Shown: piece after piece, positions 45,121 to 54,036 of the stretch | Layout: every line of letters starts with the position of its first letter | Numbering within the stretch: position 1 is the stretch's first letter | Source: Microcystis viridis FACHB-1342 | GTDB lineage: Bacteria > Cyanobacteriota > Cyanobacteriia > Cyanobacteriales > Microcystaceae | Direction: 5' to 3' | NCBI RefSeq assembly: GCF_014698335.1 | Contig: NZ_JACJSV010000024.1 | Location: 1 to 57,145, forward strand | Length of the DNA stretch: 57,145 bases | Made by a program: the position numbers and the translations under genes | The notes under the pieces: model-generated | The model's database searches: none | Told to the model about the DNA's origin: nothing | The model's input: only the letters and a program-made list of their open reading frames with translations

Positions 45121-46293
45121 ACACCCTAATTTCATATAAATTTCTTCGGCAATATTCTTGCTACCTCCAGACTCTCCCACTCTAATTTTACCGTTCTCTA
45201 AACATCTATGTAAATACTGAGAGTCTGCCAAAATATCGATAATTTTAACCGCAGCATTTTTAAATAAATTTACCTCCGTGGGTTTCTTTCCAATAGTTAT
45301 CACCGATTCCCCTAATAAGCGCATTTGTGCCTCAGCAAAAGGGTAGGTAAATTGGGGACCAAATCCGGGTATTTGTAGGACGGGTTTTCCTAATCCTACC
45401 GCTTGTTCTACTGCTGTCCCCGCCATGGCTAAACAAGCGTCACAATGGTGTAGAATATCGGCAAAAGCATCACGATAACAGCACAATAAAGCCCCGTTTT
45501 TCTCTAGTTTTCCCGCTCCTAAATAATGCCATCCCTCTTGTTTAGCTAAATTTTCTAAGTCGGTTTCTCTGATACTAGGAACGATAGCAGCCCGAAACTG
45601 CATCGGTTTAATTTTAACTATTTCCTCACAGACTTGTAACTGTAAAGCTAAATTACTCAAAGCTTCGGGTAAACGACTCCCCGCTAATAAAGCAATCATG
45701 GGAATTTGACTATCTAATTCTAAATCTTTACCCGTTGGTGTTAAGACATCCATAATCGGATAACCAGCAAAAATCGCTTTTTTAATACCCCGATTTTGTA
45801 GGTCTGTTGCTGTATATTTATCTCTGGTAAAAACCCTTAAACACTTGTCTGATCTTAAACATAATTCTGTCAGTAAAGGTAATTTAATTGTACCTTCGTA
45901 ATAACTGGAAGTAGAAACAATAAAAGCCACAAAAGGACGACCAGTTAAACGAGCGATCGCAATCGGCACAATATCCCCCACTGCTATCAATAAATCACAA
46001 TTCTTGCTAACTTTAAAAGCTGCCTGAATTTGTTTAATAGTTAGACCGATTAATCCCGCCCCAATATCTTTAATCCAATTAAAAGGATTGGTATAAATAA
46101 TTCCCCCCGATGGCATAGTGGCAGTGGGGGCAATAATGGGTACTGGCAATTTTTGATAAGCTTTTCCCTCTCCCACTAAAGGCAAAGCAGCTATAGATAA
46201 TTGGGGCTGAATTTTTTGTAATTCTCCCACAATTAAACTAGCATTTAAATCCTCACCATGACCATTACTAAGAAATAAAACCTGTTTAAGCAT
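45118..46293 (-). CDS. Lipid-A-disaccharide synthase-related glycosyltransferase
   Basis: 391 residues. GT-B-like fold related to LpxB but of a separate family found in cyanobacteria: VLFLSNGHGEDLNASLIVGEL at the start, DLLIAVGDIVPIAIA, STSSYYEG, ALLAGSRLPEAL and the sugar-nucleotide block CLAMAGTAVEQAVGLGKPVLQIPGFGPQF. Substrates are unknown. Its start overlaps the end of the CbiG-like gene by 8 bp. The stop codon belongs to element B. Confidence 0.88.
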   Translation of the reverse strand: MLKQVLFLSNGHGEDLNASLIVGELQKIQPQLSIAALPLVGEGKAYQKLPVPIIAPTATMPSGGIIYTNPFNWIKDIGAGLIGLTIKQIQAAFKVSKNCDLLIAVGDIVPIAIARLTGRPFVAFIVSTSSYYEGTIKLPLLTELCLRSDKCLRVFTRDKYTATDLQNRGIKKAIFAGYPIMDVLTPTGKDLELDSQIPMIALLAGSRLPEALSNLALQLQVCEEIVKIKPMQFRAAIVPSIRETDLENLAKQEGWHYLGAGKLEKNGALLCCYRDAFADILHHCDACLAMAGTAVEQAVGLGKPVLQIPGFGPQFTYPFAEAQMRLLGESVITIGKKPTEVNLFKNAAVKIIDILADSQYLHRCLENGKIRVGESGGSKNIAEEIYMKLGC

Positions 46294-46795
46294 CGATTTC
46301 GTATCCTCTATATTCCCTTGCTGCCAAAGAAACTGCCACCGTCACCGATTTTGCTTCTATTTGCTTGCTGACTAGCAAAATCTCGCCCATTTTTAAAGCG
46401 GCAGCCTCAGCGACGCTAGGGGTTCCCCCTTGCTTGTTGACAATGGCTGAGGGATTGGGGACATTAATATCTCTCAACTCCTCGACAGTAAAGGTTTTTA
46501 GGGGCAATCCTTTCTCCTGACAGTAGGTAATTAAACCCAGTTCATCAGCTTTGATGTCAAGGGTGGCGATACCAGCAATAGCGGCTAAAGAGAGGTGATA
46601 ACGCTGAAAAACAGCCCTAATTGCCCTATCTATGACCGCTTTCTCCGTGCCCCGGATGCAACCTATGCCTAGCCATAATACTCGTCCATGGCACTGCACT
46701 TTTACCCCGGAAGAATCGGGGGGTGGGTGGAAAGCAGGGGAAGCGCCAGTCATCATCGGTGTTGTCTCTAATTGTTGCGGGATTAGGGTTGCCAA
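46286..46795 (-). CDS. Cobalamin biosynthesis CbiG C-terminal domain protein
   Basis: 169 residues. After a variable Pro-rich start (about 1-35) comes the CbiG C-terminal/CobE domain: RVLWLGIGCIRGTEKAVIDRAI, LAAIAGIATLDIKADELGL, LPLKTFTVEELRDINVPNPS and GTPSVAEAAALK. In full CbiG the protein opens the cobalt-precorrin lactone ring; here the N-terminal half is missing. Stand-alone C-terminal forms are known as CobE-like. Overlaps the glycosyltransferase gene, so transcribed with it. Confidence 0.85.
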   Translation of the reverse strand: MATLIPQQLETTPMMTGASPAFHPPPDSSGVKVQCHGRVLWLGIGCIRGTEKAVIDRAIRAVFQRYHLSLAAIAGIATLDIKADELGLITYCQEKGLPLKTFTVEELRDINVPNPSAIVNKQGGTPSVAEAAALKMGEILLVSKQIEAKSVTVAVSLAAREYRGYEIDA

Positions 46796-46898
46796 CGGGG
46801 AGAATCACCTTGGGGCTGTTTGGTAAGCTAAAAAACAGTTAAGAGAGGGTTCGTAAATTAATGTAAGGAAGATGGATTGTTTCTCGCCGCTCCCCGAT

Positions 46899-46959
46899 AC
46901 CTTTTTAACAGGATTTAGTTTAATACACTTGTGCTAATAGGGCGCAGAATCTGCGCCCT
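46899..46959. repeat. ACAGGATTTAG repeat and GGGCGCAG palindrome
   Basis: A copy of the short repeat with ACAGGATTTAGTTTAATA (46899-46926), then AGGGCGCAG-AAT-CTGCGCCCT (46939-46959), a 9-bp perfect stem. No T-run follows on either strand, so it is a hairpin or repeat palindrome rather than a clear terminator for the GH57 gene. Confidence 0.55.
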
Positions 46960-46974
46960 AGATAGCTTACTATC

Positions 46975-48459
46975 CTAGCGGGTTAAGGCCGCGCCTCTTG
47001 CGTATAAAGTGCGGGCATAATCGGTCCAAGTACCCTGGCCCCAATAACGGAAACAACTGGTTTGCACGAGCAAATTATAAAGTAGTGCCTCCAGATAATC
47101 CGGTCGTCGGGTGAAGCTAGGATCCGCCTGTACTAAAGGATCATATTTCTCGTGGAATTGAGCGCTTAATTGGTTCATCGGTTCGAGGACATTTTCGTAA
47201 CCGCGCACCCAACTGAGATCATTTGTCCAAGAGGCCCCATCCATGCTAAAACGGTGGTCGGTCTGTTTTAACTCAACGATCGCCTGTTCTACCGCTTCTG
47301 GGGTAGCGGCATCCGGATTAACTCGCTGCCAGATTTTATGCTGGTGTACGGCTTGAATTGGGGGATAATCTTGGGGATTAACGCCAGCAGCCTCGATTAA
47401 CTCCAGATATTCCGTACCGTTAAATCCTGCCACACTGGAACCCCCCTGCATTTCCCGCCAAGGATTGGGAAAATCGCGAGGAAATTCATTCATCATCACG
47501 CCACCATTTTCACCATCGGCAATCTGGGAACCTAAGGAAGGAACCCAAACGCCGCCGATTTGCTGTTTACTGCGGCATTTGGCCTCGTGGTAGGGTTGCA
47601 TTTGGGCAACTAATTTGGTGTCGGAACCCTGGGTTTTAATCAAAGCAGTAATCGCAATCACTTCACCGCGAGAATTACGGGCCACCAGGCGATTAGGAAT
47701 ATATTTTTGTTCCTGACTCAATCCCGAACCGTCGAGATTTTCCACCGAGTGTTCCTGTACCAATAACCAACGATAGCCGCATTCTTTCAGAGCTTTAATA
47801 TACTCGTAGAGGGTATCGGGATGATTAGGAAGGTGCATTTCCGGGGGAGAGAACCCTTTGACTCGTTTTAGAGCATCCACGCCAAAAATCGAGGCAAAAT
47901 AGGTTTGCCATGCTTGCATCTGTAATTTTAGATCAGGAATCGGTGTGGAAGGAGCCACCGCGTGACTCCACATCGTCCCCAACCATTCCACATAGGGTTG
48001 ATATTGACTGTTACAGGTGATTAATTTGAGTTTATCGAGGATATCCTGCCGTCCCATCTGCACCAAACCCCAGAGGAGATTGCCGGAATAATCGAGCATA
48101 ATCCGGGGATTACAGCCTTCCGCCACCAATTCCGGGATAAAATCGCCCATGCGACTGTAACACCAGGCAAAAACGCTGGCATTGTGGTTATCACCATCCC
48201 CCTGATTTTCGAACATATGCTGGAGATTGCAGATTAATTCCCCGTTAACACCCGCCGGGATAGTGGGTTGGTGCATATGCAAGGCACAGGCAAAACCAGC
48301 CTTAATATTGTCTAATTTGAGATTTGTTGTCGGTAAAAAGATCGGATCATCGTGATTAACAATCGCTGCGATTTCCTGTTCCCAACCGCAAATAGTTGGT
48401 AGTCCGGGGCGTATTTCCGTGATAGGGTTCGATTTCGATGATACGGGTGTAGCGATCAT
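46975..48459 (-). CDS. Glycoside hydrolase family 57-like protein
   Basis: 494 residues. GH57 acts on alpha-glucans by a retaining mechanism. Signs: CALHMHQPTIPAG near residue 60 (HxHQP motif), the middle KGFSPPEMHLPNHPDTLYEYI and DGASWTNDLSWVRGYENVL. The catalytic Glu may lie in GFSPPEMHLP. No carbohydrate-binding module is evident. Probably cytoplasmic and linked to glycogen metabolism; the exact reaction is unknown. A hairpin terminator on the opposite strand sits 30 bp before its start. Confidence 0.85.
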   Translation of the reverse strand: MIATPVSSKSNPITEIRPGLPTICGWEQEIAAIVNHDDPIFLPTTNLKLDNIKAGFACALHMHQPTIPAGVNGELICNLQHMFENQGDGDNHNASVFAWCYSRMGDFIPELVAEGCNPRIMLDYSGNLLWGLVQMGRQDILDKLKLITCNSQYQPYVEWLGTMWSHAVAPSTPIPDLKLQMQAWQTYFASIFGVDALKRVKGFSPPEMHLPNHPDTLYEYIKALKECGYRWLLVQEHSVENLDGSGLSQEQKYIPNRLVARNSRGEVIAITALIKTQGSDTKLVAQMQPYHEAKCRSKQQIGGVWVPSLGSQIADGENGGVMMNEFPRDFPNPWREMQGGSSVAGFNGTEYLELIEAAGVNPQDYPPIQAVHQHKIWQRVNPDAATPEAVEQAIVELKQTDHRFSMDGASWTNDLSWVRGYENVLEPMNQLSAQFHEKYDPLVQADPSFTRRPDYLEALLYNLLVQTSCFRYWGQGTWTDYARTLYARGAALTR

Positions 48460-48488
48460 AATTTTTCAGGCGAATAGATTGAGATAGT

Positions 48489-48521
48489 TTGTCCCCACTC
48501 TCCCAGGGACAACTTTTTTTT
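48489..48521 (+). terminator. Rightward intrinsic terminator facing away from any gene
   Basis: TTGTCCC / GGGACAA with a 10-nt loop, then C and eight T. A textbook terminator on the plus strand, but the region to its left on that strand has no gene for more than 3 kb. It may end an antisense transcript over the start of the GH57 gene. Confidence 0.75.
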
Positions 48522-48727
48522 ACTGGCAACAGGTCACTCCTGACTGTTCACTGCTAACTGAGCTAAGAGTGCGGACTTGATCCTATCCCATTTATACTGG
48601 GAGTAACCCCCTCCAGACACAAGCCTTCGTAACTCGTTAAAAATCAAGATGATTCTTTACTGAACTTAACCGATCCTCGCACTATGATACAAACAACTAT
48701 CCGCCCTTTTACCTGTAACCTTTAACC

Positions 48728-50035
48728 ATGTTCTCGGCGACTACCGAAATTCTTGTTATCTTCTTCCTCATCCTCCTCAATGGAGTCTTTGCTCTCTCGG
48801 AAATTGCCATTGTCTCGGCCCGCAAAATCCGTTTGGAACAATTAGCCAGAGATGATCGACGGGCGGCGGTGGCCTTAAAATTGGCCAATGATCCCAATCA
48901 AATTTTATCGACGGTGCAGATTGGCATTACCCTCGTGGGTATCTTTGCTGGGGCCTACGGAGGGGCTAATTTATCGGTCAGTGTGGCGCAATTATTGGCG
49001 CAAGTTCCTGTTTTAGCCCCCTATAGTCAAGCTTTGGGATTAGGATTAGTGGTGTTAATTATTACCTATCTATCCCTAGTGGTGGGGGAATTAGTGCCGA
49101 AACGCTTAGGTTTAAGTAATCCAGAAAAAATCGCTATCCTTGTTGCTAATCCTCTCGACAGGTTATCAAAAATTGTTTCGCCCGTTGTCCATCTTTTGAG
49201 TAAATCGACTAATCTGATTCTCGGTTTGTTGGGGATTAGCGGTAATAATAATGATTCCCCAATTACGGAAGAAGAATTGAAAATTATGCTTAAACAGGGA
49301 ACCGAAGCGGGAACCTTTGAGGAAGCAGAACAGGATATGGTGGAAAGGGTGTTAGGATTGAGTGATCGCCGAGTAAGTCAGATTATGACCACGCGTCCGG
49401 ATGTTGTTTGGTTAGATTTGGAAGATAGTGCCGAAATTAATCGCCAGAAGCTAATTGAGAGCAATCATACCCGTTTTCCTGTGTGTCAGGGCAGTTTAGA
49501 TGAGGTTTTGGGGGTAATTGAAGTCACAGACTTATTGGCCGATTGTTTAACCGGTGAAAGTTTCGACCTAACGAAGGATTTACAGCAGCCGCTTTTTGTG
49601 CCGGAAAGCACTAGGGGTTTAAAAGTTTTAGAATTAGTGCAGCAAAGTGGTCATCATATTGCCTTGGTAGTGGATGAGTACGGGGTGATTCAAGGATTGG
49701 TGACGCGCCAGGATATTTTAGAGGCAATTGTCGGCGATTTACCCCAATTAGATAATATTGAAGATGCACAGATCGTGCAGCGGGAAGATGGTTCTTGGTT
49801 GATTGATGGCACAGTGGCGATCGAAGATTTTAAAGAATTATTTGAAATCAGTGAATTACCGGGGGAAAAACAGGGCAATTATCACACTTTAGGGGGTTTT
49901 ATTATTACCCATCTTGGTAGGATTCCGGGGGCTGCCGATCATTTTGAATGGCAAAGGTTGCGTTTGGAAGTGGTGGATATGGACGGTAATCGCGTCGATA
50001 AGGTGTTAGTAACGCTCTTGTTGGATGATTTGTAA
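48728..50035 (+). CDS. CNNM/CorC-type membrane protein (hemolysin family)
   Basis: 435 residues. An N-terminal DUF21 (CNNM) domain with three or four membrane helices (about 5-200: ILVIFFLILLNGVFALSEIAIVSA, QIGITLVGIFAGAYGG, LVVLIITYLSLVVGELVPKRLG), a CBS pair (about 215-345) and a C-terminal CorC_HlyC domain (about 355-435, DGSWLIDGTVAIEDFKELF). Such proteins are linked to Mg or Na transport and its control. Complete. Divergent from GH57. Its stop is next to a MITE-like hairpin. Confidence 0.92.
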   Translation: MFSATTEILVIFFLILLNGVFALSEIAIVSARKIRLEQLARDDRRAAVALKLANDPNQILSTVQIGITLVGIFAGAYGGANLSVSVAQLLAQVPVLAPYSQALGLGLVVLIITYLSLVVGELVPKRLGLSNPEKIAILVANPLDRLSKIVSPVVHLLSKSTNLILGLLGISGNNNDSPITEEELKIMLKQGTEAGTFEEAEQDMVERVLGLSDRRVSQIMTTRPDVVWLDLEDSAEINRQKLIESNHTRFPVCQGSLDEVLGVIEVTDLLADCLTGESFDLTKDLQQPLFVPESTRGLKVLELVQQSGHHIALVVDEYGVIQGLVTRQDILEAIVGDLPQLDNIEDAQIVQREDGSWLIDGTVAIEDFKELFEISELPGEKQGNYHTLGGFIITHLGRIPGAADHFEWQRLRLEVVDMDGNRVDKVLVTLLLDDL

Positions 50036-50036
50036 G

Positions 50037-50160
50037 TAAGTAGCTGGTTATATAGCGTTTCCTAAGCTGGTGAGGTACGCCTATTTTTCTTCCCTTTTGC
50101 CTAAAACCCATAACTTTTGTACCTCAGCAGACGGAAAAACGCTATATAACACCTAACAGC
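50037..50160 (+). mobile_element. MITE-like long inverted repeat after the CNNM gene
   Basis: Left end TAAGTAGCTGGTTATATAGC (50037-50056); arms GTTATATAGCGTTT (50047-50060) and AAACGCTATATAAC (50137-50150) are perfectly complementary; inside, GTGAGGTAC (50070-50078) nearly pairs with GTACCTCAG (50119-50127). The first 16 bases match the left end of element B at 56704. Confidence 0.8.
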
Positions 50161-50359
50161 TGATGAGATGCACCCGAAGGGACTATTTTTGCAAGCTTGA
50201 GCGGCCAAGTCATTAGCCAATTTTGCCACAAACCCTAAGTAGCATCATGCTCAACGGATTTAGGATGATTATTTTTCTAGTCCGAAAAGCTCGCTCTTGA
50301 AAAAGGGGACAATTGTTAATTATTATTAAAAGTATATTTACTAATTAACCAAAATACCA
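50161..50359. other. Intergenic remainder
   Basis: No gene seen. AT-rich near 50310-50355 (TTAATTATTATTAAAAGTAT), which probably holds the promoter of the ABC-2 permease. Confidence 0.4.
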
Positions 50360-51148
50360 GTGAAACTAGCTCAAGCTCAGACGATATTAACAGACACTTT
50401 AACCGTATTTTGGGGAGAATGGCTAGATTTACGGGCGAGAGTCCTTCAGATCGCCGCCACCGGTCTAGTTTCTCCCCTAATCTATATTATCGGTTTCGGG
50501 TTGGGGTTGGGAAGTGCCCTCGATCGCTCGATGAAACCCTCGATCGGCGATTCTTATCTAGAATTTATTTTACCCGGAATGGTGGCCCTGTCCTCAATGG
50601 CGATCAGTTTCGGGGGAACCACCTTTTCCATCTGTGGCGATCGCTTATTTAGTAAAACCTTCGAGGAATTATTATTACTTCCCGTCCATCCTCTCTCATT
50701 ATTTTTAGGCAAAGTTTTCGCGGGAATTTTGCGCGGTGTAATGACTTCTGCATCGGTGATTCTCATTGCTATCTTATTTACAGGAAAATTTGCCAGTTTT
50801 CTCAATCCCCTCTTTTTATTAGTTTTAATCTTAAATTGTGCCGTCTTTGCCGGTTTAGGGGCAATTGTCGGATTGCGAGTTACATCCCTCGAAAGTGTCA
50901 GTCTGTATAATAACTTTTTAATCGTGCCGATGTCTTTTTTAGGAGCAACTTTTTTCGATCCCCAAACCTTACCCTGGCCATTAAAAATTATTGTTTATTC
51001 CTTACCCCTCACCTATGCTAGTCTGGGATTAAGAGCCGCAGCCTACGATATTAATCAATTCCCTTGGTTCGCTATCCCCATTTTGTTAATCGTCGCTATT
51101 CTTCTCTCGATTGTGGGTGCTTATCAATTCTCCCATCAACGGGATTAA
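50360..51148 (+). CDS. ABC-2 type transporter permease
   Basis: 262 residues from a GTG. Six hydrophobic spans and ABC-2 marks: TLTVFWGEWLDLRAR, GLVSPLIYIIGFGLGLGS, YLEFILPGMVALSSM, and FSKTFEELLLLPV. Export permease of the DrrB/NodJ type. No ATPase adjoins; the orphan ATPase at 20676 is a possible partner. The TAA stop lies at the start of a CAGTTATCAG array. Confidence 0.88.
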   Translation: MKLAQAQTILTDTLTVFWGEWLDLRARVLQIAATGLVSPLIYIIGFGLGLGSALDRSMKPSIGDSYLEFILPGMVALSSMAISFGGTTFSICGDRLFSKTFEELLLLPVHPLSLFLGKVFAGILRGVMTSASVILIAILFTGKFASFLNPLFLLVLILNCAVFAGLGAIVGLRVTSLESVSLYNNFLIVPMSFLGATFFDPQTLPWPLKIIVYSLPLTYASLGLRAAAYDINQFPWFAIPILLIVAILLSIVGAYQFSHQRD

Positions 51149-51342
51149 ATCAGTAATCAGTTATCAGTTATCAGTTATCAGTTAAGTACCCAGGCAAAAT
51201 TAATTAAACATATCTAACTACCTCTTGCCTTTTGCCTCTTGCCTTTTGCCTATCTTCACTAGGAAATTTATTTTACACGACTACTTATCTCCTGACTCCT
51301 GACTCCTATCTCCTGACTCCTATCTCCCGACTCCTTTTTCCC
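51146..51342. repeat. Composite arrays with element A, copy 2
   Basis: CAGTTATCAG units from the permease stop (51148-51184); element A copy 2 (51184-51289), with AAGTACCCAGGC then AAAATTAATT, an internal TTGCCTT/TTGCCTC array and the end CACGACTACTTAT; then TCCTGACTCCTATCTCC units (51288-51340). The next gene starts within a few bases. Confidence 0.85.
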
Positions 51343-51927
51343 TTGAATAAATATATCCTTTTTTATAAACCCTACGATGTATTATGTCAGTTTACTGATG
51401 AAAATGGGCGCTCGACTTTAAAAGATTATATTCCCATCCCAAATATCTATTCTGTCGGTCGTTTAGATAGGGACAGCGAGGGATTATTATTACTCACAGA
51501 TAACGGTCAATTACAGCATCGTTTGGGCCATCGTCAATTTGCACATCCGCGCACCTATTGGGTACAAGTCGAAAGAATTCCAGACCTAAACGCTTTAGAA
51601 AAATTGCGTCAAGGTCTTCATATTCAGGATTATCGCACTCGACCGGCAATAGTTAATTTACTAGATTTTGAACCGGATTTACCCCCCAGAGAGCCAGCGA
51701 TTCGTTATCGAAAATCTGTTCCCACCGCTTGGTTAGAAATTACCTTAACTGAGGGAAGAAATCGTCAGGTAAGAAGGATGACGGCTGCCGTTGGTTATCC
51801 CACTTTAAGATTAATTAGAACCGCCATTACTATTGACAAAAACAATAAATTATGCTTAACAGGATTACAACCCAATCAATGGCGAGAAGTGACTGAAAAA
51901 GAGAGAAAAGCCTTAGAAAAATTGTAG
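51343..51927 (+). CDS. 23S rRNA pseudouridine synthase, RluE/RsuA family
   Basis: 194 residues from a TTG at 51343, where the family begins ([20 protein letters not shown]). Upstream codons to 51232 are repeat translation. The catalytic Asp is in [17 protein letters not shown]. Further marks: [22 protein letters not shown] and [10 protein letters not shown]. No S4 domain, like RluE. It isomerises one uridine of rRNA. The start is not backed by a ribosome site, so leaderless or repeat-derived initiation is possible. Confidence 0.88.
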   Translation: MNKYILFYKPYDVLCQFTDENGRSTLKDYIPIPNIYSVGRLDRDSEGLLLLTDNGQLQHRLGHRQFAHPRTYWVQVERIPDLNALEKLRQGLHIQDYRTRPAIVNLLDFEPDLPPREPAIRYRKSVPTAWLEITLTEGRNRQVRRMTAAVGYPTLRLIRTAITIDKNNKLCLTGLQPNQWREVTEKERKALEKL

Positions 51928-51948
51928 ATTAAATTATTGATAAATCAG

Positions 51949-52377
51949 CTATAGATGCTCATTTTTAAAAACTTCAAACACCTGCCGGCTGAAATATTTT
52001 AACTTATCAGCCACCTTAGGAGAGGGTTGATAATTGCCGACTAATTGCCAATTTTCCACCGTAGATAGTCGCCAAGCGGTTCCTTGATGGTTAAAAGCCT
52101 GCATTTCTAAGCCAATCAAACGCTGATGCTGATCCTCGCTATCGAGATGAAAACGAATTTGTACCAGAATACTGCGCCCTTGAATTCTGGGACTCCAACC
52201 GGGAAAATGGAAAGCGATATCGATCGAGTCGGGATCCGTTAACTCCCTTGTGTGGGGATCGTTGCGCCAAGGTTTCAGATCTGCCTTTGCATCGGGGAAT
52301 TGTTGTTTAAACAGGTTGACGAGTGTGGCGATCTTCGCCGTTAATTCTAATCCTTTTGCCTGTTCCGACGCATTCAT
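51949..52377 (-). CDS. Conserved cyanobacterial hypothetical protein
   Basis: 142 residues from the ATG at 52377 with AGAGG five bases upstream; a GTG six bases earlier is possible. Beta-rich by appearance (SIDIAFHFPGWSPRIQGRSILVQIRFHLD). No signal or membrane span. Convergent with the pseudouridine synthase gene, 21 bp between stops. Family not recognised. Confidence 0.7.
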   Translation of the reverse strand: MNASEQAKGLELTAKIATLVNLFKQQFPDAKADLKPWRNDPHTRELTDPDSIDIAFHFPGWSPRIQGRSILVQIRFHLDSEDQHQRLIGLEMQAFNHQGTAWRLSTVENWQLVGNYQPSPKVADKLKYFSRQVFEVFKNEHL

Positions 52378-52575
52378 GCTCACCTCTGATAATTGCTTAT
52401 AAAGTAACTATTTATACAGTTTAGCCCTGCTTTTTGCGACTATTGGAACAATTATAACGATATTTTCTCGATCGAGTCCAAAATGCCGCACCTGTCAATC
52501 AAGATAGCCGCCACCAAAAAGACAAAATCAAAACTACACTAGAAAATAGGATAATCGACAGGAACAGTATTTTCT

Positions 52576-53880
52576 ATGAATCCCCAAGAGTCTCTATTAC
52601 AATCGATCGAAAAATTAGGCTATCGGGTTACGGTGGGTGATGTGGCGGCAAAATCGGGTTTAGAGATTAACGCTGCACAACAGGGATTATTAGCTTTAGC
52701 TGCGGAAGCGGGGGGACATTTACAGGTAGCAGATACGGGGGAGATTATCTATCTTTTCCCCGAAAATTTTCGGTCGATTCTTCTGAATAAATATTGGCAA
52801 TTGCAGTTAAAAGCTTTCGGGAGTAAAATCTGGAAAGTAGTTTTTTATGTTATTCGCATTTCCTTCGGCATTGTTTTAATTATTTCGATTTTAATCCTGT
52901 TGCTGGCTATCCTAGCGATCCTGATCGGCTTAATGTTTAAAGATAGTGACTCGGATAACAATTCGGGAAATAATAACATTAATATTAACTTCTTTCCCAC
53001 GGACTTTTTCTGGATTTTTTATCCCGATTTTGGTAATAACTACTACGAAAGAAGAGATCGGGAAGTTAAGGCAGACAAACCCCCTAGTAAGATGAATTTT
53101 CTCGAGGCAGTTTTTTCTTTTCTTTTTGGCGATGGCGATCCTAATTTTAATTTAGAGGAGAGACGCTGGCAAATTATCGGTAAAGTAATTCAAAATAATC
53201 GTGGCTCGATTATCGCTCCACAAATTGCCCCCTATCTCGATAGTATTACCCCCAGTCATGAGGAGACAGAAGATTATATACTACCAGTTTTAACTCGCTT
53301 TAATGGATTGCCGCAAGTATCCGATCGAGGCGATATTATCTATTATTTTCCTGATCTACAGGTGACAACCAAAGAGAGAAAATTACAAACAGTTTCCCCC
53401 TATCTAAAGGAAAAACGCTGGAAGTTTAGCGAAGCAGATAGCGGTCAAATTATCCTAGCTTTAGGTTTAGGGGTGGTTAACTTTATCCTCGCTTTAGTTT
53501 TAGGATCTTTGCTCAACAGTGATAGTGTGGATTTGAGCGGTTCTCTGGGGTCAATAGTCACAGGAATCTACGGTTTTCTCCTCAGTTATGCCGGTGCTTT
53601 TTTGGGGATTCCCCTCGGTCGTTATTTCTTTTTACAGTGGAGAAATGAGCGGGTTAATCAACGCAATCAACAGCGAGAAAAAAGAGCAGATTTATTAGCC
53701 CAAAGTAATCCTGAATTGGAGCAAAAACTGGACTACTCTCGTCAATTTGCTGACCAAAAAGTGATTACAGATGCTGATATTAGTTATTCTACCGATCAAG
53801 ACTATCTCGAACAAGAGATCGAGCGCTCCGATAAAATCGATCAAGAATGGCAAAAACGCTTAGAATCCCCCGATTCTTGA
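52576..53880 (+). CDS. Membrane protein with two winged-helix-like repeats
   Basis: 434 residues. Two related soluble units: residues about 5-65 ending DTGEIIYLFPENF and about 210-265 ending DRGDIIYYFPDLQ. A hydrophobic hairpin lies at about 86-118 and two more spans at about 297-320 and 330-355. Asn/Asp/Ser-rich linker near 122-135. C-terminal 70 residues are charged, coiled. Conserved in cyanobacteria as far as I recall, function unknown. The stop codon is inside a TGACTCC unit. Confidence 0.7.
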   Translation: MNPQESLLQSIEKLGYRVTVGDVAAKSGLEINAAQQGLLALAAEAGGHLQVADTGEIIYLFPENFRSILLNKYWQLQLKAFGSKIWKVVFYVIRISFGIVLIISILILLLAILAILIGLMFKDSDSDNNSGNNNININFFPTDFFWIFYPDFGNNYYERRDREVKADKPPSKMNFLEAVFSFLFGDGDPNFNLEERRWQIIGKVIQNNRGSIIAPQIAPYLDSITPSHEETEDYILPVLTRFNGLPQVSDRGDIIYYFPDLQVTTKERKLQTVSPYLKEKRWKFSEADSGQIILALGLGVVNFILALVLGSLLNSDSVDLSGSLGSIVTGIYGFLLSYAGAFLGIPLGRYFFLQWRNERVNQRNQQREKRADLLAQSNPELEQKLDYSRQFADQKVITDADISYSTDQDYLEQEIERSDKIDQEWQKRLESPDS

Positions 53881-54022
53881 CTCCTGACTTGAAAGAGGGT
53901 GTAGGGTGTAGGGTGTGGGGTGTGGGGTGTGGGGAAAGAAACCTCTTTCATCTGTGGTGGTGAAAATTTTTTCATCAGCACTGACTCCCCAGACTCCTGA
54001 CTCCTAACCCCACCAACAAACT
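53878..54022. repeat. TGACTCC and GGTGTAG/GGTGTGG arrays
   Basis: The stop TGA of the membrane protein is part of TTGACTCCTGACTTGAAAGA; five to six GGTGTAG/GGTGTGG heptamers follow (53895-53933), then CTGACTCC...GACTCCTGACTCC (53977-54003). Confidence 0.85.
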
Positions 54023-54036
54023 TTTTGCCGCAAACC

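Noticed and set aside
46939-46959. Palindrome as a terminator of GH57
   Set aside because: The stem is perfect but no T-run follows on either strand.
51232-51342. N-terminal 37 codons before the pseudouridine synthase
   Set aside because: They translate TTGCCTT, element A and TCCTGACTCC units, with no family match.
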